Positions 1 to 5,188 of a DNA stretch of 13,309 nt are shown here, piece by piece. The position numbers and the translations under genes are program-made. Under the pieces are notes generated by a model. It had not been told where the DNA came from. It saw nothing but the letters and a program-made list of their open reading frames with translations, and did no database searches. Positions within the stretch are counted from its first letter, which is position 1, and each line of letters opens with the position of its first letter. Source of the stretch: Methanosarcinaceae archaeon (lineage in GTDB: Archaea > Halobacteriota > Methanosarcinia > Methanosarcinales > Methanosarcinaceae); contig JAUVET010000012.1 of the NCBI GenBank assembly GCA_030594665.1, positions 1 through 13,309 on the forward strand, given 5' to 3'.

Positions 1-488
1 TACAGGTCGCCTAAAGGTTCAATGTCAACACCGCCGTCGCCGTATTTTGTATAATATCCGAGCATTATTTCGGTTTTGTTGCCTGTTCCGATAACCATAC
101 GGTTGGACATATTGGCATAATAGTACAGGATTGACATACGGATACGTGCTTTAAGGTTTCCGTTTGTAAGAGGGGATGCATTGTCACTTTCCGGTATTGA
201 ATACATGAATGCGGACATGATCTCTGATATGTTTATTGTTTTAAACTCTATGTTGAGTCGATCTGCAACTTCTGTAGCGTCCAGCACATCCTCGGCTGGT
301 GTGATGTTCAGTTCAGGAAGGTGTATTCCGAGTACGTTCTCATGCCCGAGCGCTTCAACTGCCAGATAGGCTGTAAGAGCTGAGTCAATTCCTCCGCTTA
401 GTCCAACGACCATTCCATTTACTCCTGCTTCCTGTGTCTTTGTGCGAATAAAATCAATGATCGTTTCTTTTGCTTTTTCAATGTTCAT
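1..488 (-). CDS. nadE: NAD+ synthetase, C-terminus cut by window edge
   Basis: Final step of NAD biosynthesis: ATP-dependent amidation of nicotinic acid adenine dinucleotide to NAD+ in the cytoplasm. The first 162 codons are visible, read leftward from ATG at 488-486. Seen in the translation: the N-type ATP pyrophosphatase P-loop SGGIDSA (residues 31-37), the stretch SPLTNGNLKARIRM near 105-118, GTGNKTE (134-140) and GYYTKYGDGGVD (144-155), all hallmarks of NadE. No glutaminase domain precedes the synthetase domain and translation begins just upstream of it, so this is the short, ammonia-using form. Such proteins are usually about 250 residues, so roughly the last third lies outside the window. 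No clear Shine-Dalgarno motif precedes the start. It is divergent from the Roadblock/KaiC operon, with the repeat array between them. Confidence 0.95.
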   Translation of the reverse strand, partial: MNIEKAKETIIDFIRTKTQEAGVNGMVVGLSGGIDSALTAYLAVEALGHENVLGIHLPELNITPAEDVLDATEVADRLNIEFKTINISEIMSAFMYSIPESDNASPLTNGNLKARIRMSILYYYANMSNRMVIGTGNKTEIMLGYYTKYGDGGVDIEPLGDL

Positions 489-747
489 GCTTTATTAATA
501 CTTGTTTTAGGTTAAAAATCTGTTCAAAACAATTTATCTGGATGAAGCAGGAATTTCCTTCTTTACCGTGTAGCGGTAGAGAAGAGTGGTTCACAGTCCC
601 AAAAAAACAAAACATATTTAATAGTTTGGTTATTATAATACAGTTGTAAAATTAATATATGCAAAAAATGCATTACACAAATAAATTTAATGTTTGTTAA
701 TAGACAAGGGTAAAAGAGCAGAGATAACAAAGCTTTTTGTAAATTTG
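489..747. other. AT-rich intergenic stretch with two small hairpins
   Basis: No credible gene. Two inverted repeats are visible: an 8-bp stem (561-568 with 574-581, one G.T pair, 5-base loop) and a short ATGCA/TGCAT hairpin (659-673). The region must contain the nadE promoter on the minus strand, but no convincing box A could be picked. Confidence 0.5.
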
Positions 748-1117
748 CTACGAGAAAATCTTCGCTGACGCTCAGATTAACTTGCACTATATATTTATAG
801 AATATATACTACGAGAAAACGCTCACTTCGTTCGCGTTAACTCGGAGTGCATTAATCCTATTAATTATGTACAACGAAAAAATCCTCGCTATGCTCGGAT
901 CAACTCACACTATATATTTATAAAATATACACAACGAGAAAATCCTCGCTATACTTGGATCAACTCACACTATATAATCCTATAAATTATCTACAACGAG
1001 AAAATCCTCGCTATACTTGGATCAACTCACACTATATAATCCTATAAATTATCTACAACGAGAAAATCCTCGCTATACTCGGATCAACTCGCAGTATACA
1101 TTTATATAATATATACG
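748..1117. repeat. Six tandem ~62-bp units, each with two stem-loops
   Basis: The anchor ACGAG/ACGAA recurs at 750, 811, 874, 934, 996 and 1058, i.e. spacings of 61, 63, 60, 62 and 62. Each unit has a GC-containing half and an AT-rich half. GC half: CGAG, three A, a 4-5-bp stem enclosing about 11-12 bases, then AA and CTCG, so the outer CGAG/CTCG can also pair. AT half: an inverted repeat such as TATATATT/AATATATA in unit 1 (788-808). Units 4 and 5 are nearly identical, while 1, 2 and 6 have diverged. The inner stem varies with pairing kept: AATCT/AGATT in unit 1 (757-761 with 774-778), AACGC/GCGTT in unit 2 (818-822 with 834-838), ATCC/GGAT in units 3-6. Single copies lie at 4849, 8052 and 10230. 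The units are contiguous, with no unique spacers, so this is not a CRISPR. Confidence 0.9.
1099..1114 (+). promoter_or_regulatory. Candidate TATA box (box A) for the Roadblock/KaiC operon
   Basis: CATTTATATAATATATAC in the AT-rich half of the last repeat unit matches the archaeal box A pattern TTTATATA. It lies about 45 bases before the GTG at 1154, so transcription would start near 1128-1132 with a short leader. The whole area is AT-rich, so the match alone is weak evidence. Confidence 0.35.
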
Positions 1118-1153
1118 ATAAAATATTAACGATGGTATATTCAAAACACAGAT

Positions 1154-1540
1154 GTGAAAAAGGGGGACTTGCACATAGCTTCCAAAAATGATATGCTTAA
1201 TAAAATCCTATCGGACTTAAAACAGATGGGTGGCATCACTGCATCTTCTATTGCCAGTCGTGATGGGATTCTAATTGTTTCAGATATGGAAAGCCAATCT
1301 CATGCAGAAACATTTGCTGCGATGTCGGCTACTATGCTTGGTGCAGCTGAAAGTGCAACCACTGAACTTAGAAAAGGTATTCCGGATAGGATTATTGTAG
1401 AATCAGATCACGGAAAATTGATTGCTATGGGAGCAGGACCAAAAGCGCTTCTTGTCATATTGACAGAACCTGACGCAGGGTTGGGTTTGATCCTTGTGGA
1501 ACTGGAGAAATCTGTAGAAAAAATAAAAAAGATCATGTAA
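1154..1540 (+). CDS. Roadblock/LC7 domain protein (MglB-like)
   Basis: A 128-residue cytoplasmic protein made of one Roadblock/LC7 fold. Seen: a helix (MLNKILSDLKQMGGI) followed by strand ASSIASRDGILIVSDM, a small-residue helix (AAMSATMLGAAESATTEL), strands DRIIVESDHGKLIAMGAG and ALLVILTEPDAGLGLIL, and a C-terminal helix. This is the order found in MglB and other prokaryotic Roadblock proteins, which in characterised cases regulate small Ras-like GTPases or act as dimeric scaffolds. No GTPase gene is visible here. The start is uncertain: GTG at 1154 lacks a good ribosome binding site, the purine run at 1160-1168 lies inside the frame, and ATG at 1193 would begin exactly at the conserved domain. 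It is followed after 49 bp by the KaiC-like gene and is probably co-transcribed with it. Confidence 0.85.
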   Translation: MKKGDLHIASKNDMLNKILSDLKQMGGITASSIASRDGILIVSDMESQSHAETFAAMSATMLGAAESATTELRKGIPDRIIVESDHGKLIAMGAGPKALLVILTEPDAGLGLILVELEKSVEKIKKIM

Positions 1541-1589
1541 TGCACATTAGTATAACATTTCGATTTAATATCTTTAATAGGTGCTTATT

Positions 1590-3044
1590 ATGAAATATGT
1601 TTCATCCGGTATGGAAGGGCTTGACGACATTCTTAAAGGGGGATTCACAAGACCATCCATTGTTTTGATTGCAGGTACTGCAGGTTCAGGAAAAACAACA
1701 TTTGTAATGCAGTCGATATTCAATGCTGCACGCAACGATGAGGTTTGCATGTATGTCACTGCGCTCAGTGAACCGGTGGCTGTGGTTAACAACTTCATGT
1801 CACAGTTTAGTTTTTATAATATGTTATTACTTGCACAGGGCAATGTCAGGTATGTACCGGTTGGAATCGAAATAATCAATGAAGGAATTGATGCATTTGC
1901 TTCTTTCATTGAAGCTCAGATCGAGAACATCAAACCAGACAGGATTGTGATCGATCCTATCACAGCCATTGATATGAATCTCGATAGGGCCACTCGCCGT
2001 CGTTTTTATTATGATCTGTTCATGCGCATGAAAACCTGGAATGCTCTTGTGCTTATAACAGGAGAGTTCAGTGAAGAAGATCTAATAAAAAGTGAATTGA
2101 GTTATGTCTCAGATGGTATCATATATCTTTCAAATGATCTCAAGAACGATCGAAGGGTAAGGTCTTTGGAAGTTCTTAAGATGCGGGGGCAAAACCCTTC
2201 AACCGGCAAGCACACATATTCAATAACAGATGAGGGTATTACTGTGTATCAGCGTGTACACTCAACATCGCACAAAGGATACACCAACATACGGGTTCCA
2301 ACAGGTATTGCGGGTCTTGATGAGATGTGCGGGGGAGGGCTTTTGTGCGGTACAAGTACTCTCATATCAGGCGGTAGCGGTAGCGGAAAAACCCTTATTG
2401 GCATGCAGTTCATCATAGAAGGTGCAAAGAAGGGTGAACCCGGGATAATCGTTTCATTTGAGGAAGATGAGGGGCAGCTTAAATTGAATGCAGAGTCGAT
2501 CGGGTATAAACTTGACAAATATCTCGAATCCGGAATGATCAGGATATTCCATACAAATTCATCGGAACTCGATGCAAACGCACATACTCTTTTGTTAAAG
2601 TCAATAATCGAAGAGATGGATGCAAAACGTGTGCTGATCGATGGTGTCCATGGATTCCAACCCGCTTTGGAAACTACAATAGAACTTCGTGAGCATATTC
2701 ACATGCTTGCAGACTTCTTAAAATCAAAGAATATAACATCTATATTCACTAATGAACAAACAGAGCTTTCCGGCAAATTGACGATAGCAGGCAACGGAAC
2801 AAGTTATGTAATGGATTCAATTATTCTGTTGCGGTATGTTGAGATCGAATCTGAGATGCGAAAAGCGATATCGGTTCTCAAGATGCGCGGAAGCAAACAC
2901 GACAAGAAGATACACGAACTTGAGATAGGGGACAGGGGAATTGAGATCAAATTGCCGTTCTCTGATTACTCAGGAATTATGAGTGGCAATCCCACAAAAG
3001 CACCCGGTGACGCATTTGTCGAAGCTTTCAAGAAGAGACGTTAG
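1590..3044 (+). CDS. Two-domain KaiC-like (RAD55/RecA-superfamily) ATPase
   Basis: A 484-residue protein with two tandem KaiC domains. Domain 1 (about 1-225) has Walker A GTAGSGKTT (29-37) and Walker B RIVID (118-122). Domain 2 (about 230-455) has Walker A GGSGSGKT (261-268) and Walker B RVLID (347-351). Each domain ends with the recurring pattern LKMRG...GI. In KaiC two adjacent glutamates after the second strand activate water for ATP hydrolysis: domain 2 has them (FEEDE, about 290-294), while domain 1 reads YVTALSEP at that place. Archaeal homologues are common and mostly uncharacterised; circadian function should not be assumed without KaiA/KaiB. The ATG at 1590 is preferred over an in-frame GTG at 1581 because AGGTG (1579-1583) then sits 6 bases upstream as a ribosome binding site. 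The next gene begins 2 bases after the stop. Confidence 0.92.
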   Translation: MKYVSSGMEGLDDILKGGFTRPSIVLIAGTAGSGKTTFVMQSIFNAARNDEVCMYVTALSEPVAVVNNFMSQFSFYNMLLLAQGNVRYVPVGIEIINEGIDAFASFIEAQIENIKPDRIVIDPITAIDMNLDRATRRRFYYDLFMRMKTWNALVLITGEFSEEDLIKSELSYVSDGIIYLSNDLKNDRRVRSLEVLKMRGQNPSTGKHTYSITDEGITVYQRVHSTSHKGYTNIRVPTGIAGLDEMCGGGLLCGTSTLISGGSGSGKTLIGMQFIIEGAKKGEPGIIVSFEEDEGQLKLNAESIGYKLDKYLESGMIRIFHTNSSELDANAHTLLLKSIIEEMDAKRVLIDGVHGFQPALETTIELREHIHMLADFLKSKNITSIFTNEQTELSGKLTIAGNGTSYVMDSIILLRYVEIESEMRKAISVLKMRGSKHDKKIHELEIGDRGIEIKLPFSDYSGIMSGNPTKAPGDAFVEAFKKRR

Positions 3045-3046
3045 GT

Positions 3047-3337
3047 ATGACTGGTTATGAAACGATCGCGGCACTTTTGGATATATATACATGGATAGTG
3101 GCTGCTATTATTGTACTTTTTATAGGTGGGATAGGGCTTTTCTACCAGAAAAAGTTCAATGTGAACACACACTATTACCTGTTCATTATTCCATTACTGG
3201 TTCTGATTACTGCGATAATACCAACCCATTTATTTTTGCATGACAATTCATTAACAAATGCATCAGAAGTCCTGAGTGGCTTACTGTCCCTGATATTAAC
3301 AGCAAAATTATATTTTCATATGACAGGTGGTGAATAA
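3047..3337 (+). CDS. Small three-helix membrane protein A
   Basis: No known family recognised. The 96 residues contain three hydrophobic segments: about 16-37 (IVAAIIVLFIGGIGLFY), 44-63 (YLFIIPLLVLITAIIP) and 73-91 (VLSGLLSLILTAKLYF), with a short basic loop QKKFNVN between the first two. No signal peptide or catalytic motif is seen. It starts 2 bases after the KaiC stop and overlaps the next gene, so translation is probably coupled. The layout (YTW before helix 1, basic loop, helix 3 ending in K-x-Y) resembles the next protein, which suggests an old tandem duplication. Position suggests a membrane anchor or sensor for the KaiC/Roadblock proteins; that is inference. Confidence 0.8.
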   Translation: MTGYETIAALLDIYTWIVAAIIVLFIGGIGLFYQKKFNVNTHYYLFIIPLLVLITAIIPTHLFLHDNSLTNASEVLSGLLSLILTAKLYFHMTGGE

Positions 3338-3629
3338 CATCTACCACAATGTTTATACGTGGGATATTGCAGTCATATCATTTACTATCGTCCTGTACCT
3401 CATGTCACTACTGAGCAAGCGGTTGGGTAGCGCCCTGCAGTTCAAGCCTTATTTTTACATTTATTACCTGGCCATTGTTTTCATGCTGATTGCAGAGGTT
3501 TATTCATCATTTGCAATATACACTGAGAAAGTAGAAATGATTGCAAACTTCCTTCTTGCGATTGGCATGACGCTTGGGCTTATTGCCACGATCAAATATT
3601 GGGGTTGGCTTGTTAAAGAGCTAACGTAA
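3327..3629 (+). CDS. Small three-helix membrane protein B
   Basis: Unrecognised 100-residue membrane protein. Hydrophobic segments lie at about 12-30 (DIAVISFTIVLYLMSLL), 43-63 (YIYYLAIVFMLIAEVYSSF) and 71-95 (IANFLLAIGMTLGLIATIKYW), with a basic loop SKRLGSALQFK after helix 1. The likely start is GTG at 3327 or the next codon, GTG at 3330; either overlaps the end of the preceding gene by about 8-11 bases, which favours coupled translation. Size, helix number and the N-terminal YTW motif match the upstream protein, so the two may be diverged paralogues acting as a heteromeric pair. It is followed after 21 bp by nob1. Confidence 0.78.
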   Translation: MVNNIYHNVYTWDIAVISFTIVLYLMSLLSKRLGSALQFKPYFYIYYLAIVFMLIAEVYSSFAIYTEKVEMIANFLLAIGMTLGLIATIKYWGWLVKELT

Positions 3630-3650
3630 AACTAAGACGAAGACAACATC

Positions 3651-4130
3651 ATGACGTACTATATAGCAGACTCTGCGGTTTTTATTATGGGATATCCTGT
3701 GGAAAGCACTCTTTTGATAACTGTTCCATCCGTTGTAAATGAACTGAAAAGCAGCGAAGCAGCTATGCGTTTTGAGCTTGCGCGTGAGGAGGGGACAAGA
3801 GTTGAGGCACCACAACCGGACATGATAGAAGATGTACTCAATATGGCAAAACATACCCGCGATGTGGAAGAGTTATCCATTACTGATATTGAGATACTTG
3901 CAAAAGCACTGGAACGCAAAGACAATGCTATACTTTTGACTGATGACTATGCTGTTCAGAACGTAGCTGTGATGCTTGGTATTGATGTGAAACCGATTGT
4001 TCAGAAGAAGATACGTGATATACTTATATGGGAAAAACAGTGTGTGGGATGTCATAAGCGGTTTGATGAAGGTAATATCTGTCCGATATGCGGTTCGGAT
4101 CTAAAAAAAAGACGCAAAAGAAAAATATAA
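3651..4130 (+). CDS. nob1: Nob1 rRNA endonuclease (PIN domain plus zinc ribbon)
   Basis: Nob1 cuts the 3' end of pre-16S rRNA (D site) during late small-subunit maturation in archaea and eukaryotes. Seen in 159 residues: an N-terminal PIN domain with acidic residues at the expected places (D7 in IADSAVF, E31 in VVNELKS, D79 in LSITDIEIL, D98/D99 in LLTDDYAV), the family-typical segment GIDVKPIVQKKIRDILIWEKQC, then a zinc ribbon C131-x2-C134 and C144-x2-C147, and a basic tail KKRRKRK. Length is typical for archaeal Nob1. It lies 21 bp behind membrane protein B and is probably the last gene, or last but one, of the Roadblock/KaiC operon. Confidence 0.93.
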   Translation: MTYYIADSAVFIMGYPVESTLLITVPSVVNELKSSEAAMRFELAREEGTRVEAPQPDMIEDVLNMAKHTRDVEELSITDIEILAKALERKDNAILLTDDYAVQNVAVMLGIDVKPIVQKKIRDILIWEKQCVGCHKRFDEGNICPICGSDLKKRRKRKI

Positions 4131-4141
4131 CAGTACGAATA

Positions 4142-4149
4142 TTATATAC
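4142..4149 (+). promoter_or_regulatory. Candidate TATA box upstream of gfcR
   Basis: TTATATAC in the 60-bp gap between nob1 and gfcR could be a box A, giving a start of transcription near 4170-4175, just before the AGGTGG ribosome binding site (4181-4186). If used, gfcR has its own promoter in addition to read-through from the operon. Confidence 0.35.
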
Positions 4150-4190
4150 TTTCATTACGAAAAGAATTATGCGTTTGATCAGGTGGGAAT

Positions 4191-4805
4191 ATGATGAAGA
4201 ATATAGAATATCTAATCCAAAAGGCAGTTGAACTGCAATCAAAAGGACTTGTGACCGGACAGATAGCAGATGAATTGAATGTTTCGCGGGAGACGGTGAC
4301 ATGGCTTTTGACACGTTCTAAAAAAGAGGCAACTTCGCCTGCACCAAGAGATATTTCAGTGGATTGGAGCAATATAGGAAAAAGTTCGTACAGGCTTCGT
4401 TATATTGCAAATGCATTGTCTGATATGGTACTTGAATCGGTCACCCGGACAGATTCGGAAGTTGATATTGTCGTTGGGATCGCATCAAGCGGTGTACCAT
4501 TTGCAAGTCTTATGGCAGATGAGCTTGGGACTGATTTTGCAGTGTTCCATTCCCACAAGGATAACATTAAAGGTGCTAACATACGCGGAACATTCAGCAG
4601 GCATTTTGGTGATGTTGCGAATAAGAACTGTGTTATCGTTGATGATGTGATCACATCAGGCACAACGATCATTGATGCAATTGAACAGATCCGTGAATTG
4701 GGTGCAAAACCTGTAGCTGTAGCAGTACTTGTCGATAAGAAAGGTGCGGATATATTATCAGATGTACCTGTCGAGTCACTTGTGCGTATCCTGCGTGTGG
4801 ATTAG
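4191..4805 (+). CDS. gfcR: GfcR-type regulator: HTH plus orotate-phosphoribosyltransferase-like domain
   Basis: A 204-residue protein. Residues 1-45 form a helix-turn-helix ([22 protein letters not shown]). Residues 60-204 form a type I phosphoribosyltransferase fold with the PRPP-binding motif [12 protein letters not shown] (148-159) and an upstream [10 protein letters not shown] loop. This arrangement matches archaeal GfcR, which in haloarchaea activates central sugar-metabolism genes; such proteins are often mislabelled PyrE. Whether it binds PRPP or a sugar phosphate here cannot be told from sequence. ATG at 4191 or the adjacent ATG at 4194 may be used; AGGTGG at 4181-4186 fits either. 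No pyrimidine genes are adjacent, which supports a regulatory role. Confidence 0.85.
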   Translation: MMKNIEYLIQKAVELQSKGLVTGQIADELNVSRETVTWLLTRSKKEATSPAPRDISVDWSNIGKSSYRLRYIANALSDMVLESVTRTDSEVDIVVGIASSGVPFASLMADELGTDFAVFHSHKDNIKGANIRGTFSRHFGDVANKNCVIVDDVITSGTTIIDAIEQIRELGAKPVAVAVLVDKKGADILSDVPVESLVRILRVD

Positions 4806-4848
4806 AGTCTGCTTAAGTTTAAGTCTGAACTTTAGACCTGAACTCAAA

Positions 4849-4882
4849 CGAGAAAATTTTCCATTCGGTTGAATTAAATCGC
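4849..4882. repeat. Single diverged copy of the CGAG hairpin repeat
   Basis: CGAG (4849-4852), A-run, then AATTT (4855-4859) pairing with GAATT (4871-4875) through one T.G wobble, enclosing CC-ATTC-GG. The outer right arm is ATCG rather than CTCG. The stem sequence differs from the tandem array at 748-1117 but keeps pairing. The AT-rich second half is not evident. Confidence 0.65.
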
Positions 4883-4932
4883 ACGACACAGTTCAAAATT
4901 GAGTTATTTCAGTAAAGATGGAACAAATTTTT

Positions 4933-4987
4933 ACCGCAGAGGGCGCGGAGGAGTATTGCTTTTTTTTCTTTGCGTGTCTTTGCGGTG
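4933..4987 (+). terminator. GA/CT-rich hairpin repeat with T-run; possible terminator of gfcR
   Basis: Left arm ACCGCAGAGGGCGCGGAG (4933-4950) and right arm CTTTGCGTGTCTTTGCGGT (4968-4986) pair along their length with one bulged base; most differences are G.U wobbles. A run of T (about 4960-4967) sits in the loop. T-runs on the coding strand terminate transcription in archaea, and this one lies 155 bp behind the gfcR stop. Related hairpins are at 7566-7633 and 10363-10408. Confidence 0.55.
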
Positions 4988-5051
4988 ATATCTCAATATA
5001 ATTTGATTTAATGCGACCGATATAGATTTTATTCATTCTGTTTGGAATACG

Positions 5052-5064
5052 CCGCCTGCGGCGG
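5052..5064. repeat. CCGCC-TGC-GGCGG palindrome
   Basis: Perfect 5-bp inverted repeat with a 3-base loop, followed by GTTG. The same palindrome with small changes occurs at 7966-7978 and 13038-13050, and a shorter form (CTCC-TAC-GGAG) at 10324-10334. It is a REP-like dispersed element in otherwise AT-rich intergenic DNA. Confidence 0.6.
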
Positions 5065-5188
5065 GTTGCTGCGCGGGGTCTAGCAATTTGGGCTTTGCAT
5101 CGACATTTTATCGTAACCATCTAAACACATACCCAATTTAAACGGATGTTGATTAGAGTCGATATCGGAAAAATACCTGGAAAGTGTT

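Larger units (their letters stand above)
4806..5188. other. Intergenic region between converging gfcR and the DHH gene
   Basis: No gene seen. An imperfect hairpin follows the gfcR stop at once (GTCT/AGAC plus AAGT/ACTT, 4807-4837). Beyond it come a lone 62-bp-type repeat unit, a GA/CT-rich hairpin repeat with a long T-run, and a CCGCC palindrome, listed separately. Both neighbouring genes end here, so the region must serve as terminator for both strands. Confidence 0.6.

Noticed and set aside
561..600. tRNA-like fragment (AGCGGTAGAG resembles a D-arm, followed by GGTTCACAGTCCC)
   Set aside because: No acceptor stem or anticodon arm can be folded around it; the visible 8-bp hairpin explains the pairing better.
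782..985. Open frame of 67 codons with repeated ENPRY/INSHY motifs
   Set aside because: It is simply the translation of the tandem hairpin repeat; the periodicity is that of the DNA units, and there is no ribosome binding site.
748..1117. Tandem repeats considered as a CRISPR array
   Set aside because: Units are contiguous and imperfect with no unique spacers between repeats.
1581..3044. KaiC-like gene as evidence of a circadian clock
   Set aside because: No kaiA or kaiB is present, and archaeal KaiC-like ATPases generally lack clock context.
4024..4672. Several minus-strand open frames across nob1 and gfcR
   Set aside because: They are antisense shadows of well-supported conserved genes.
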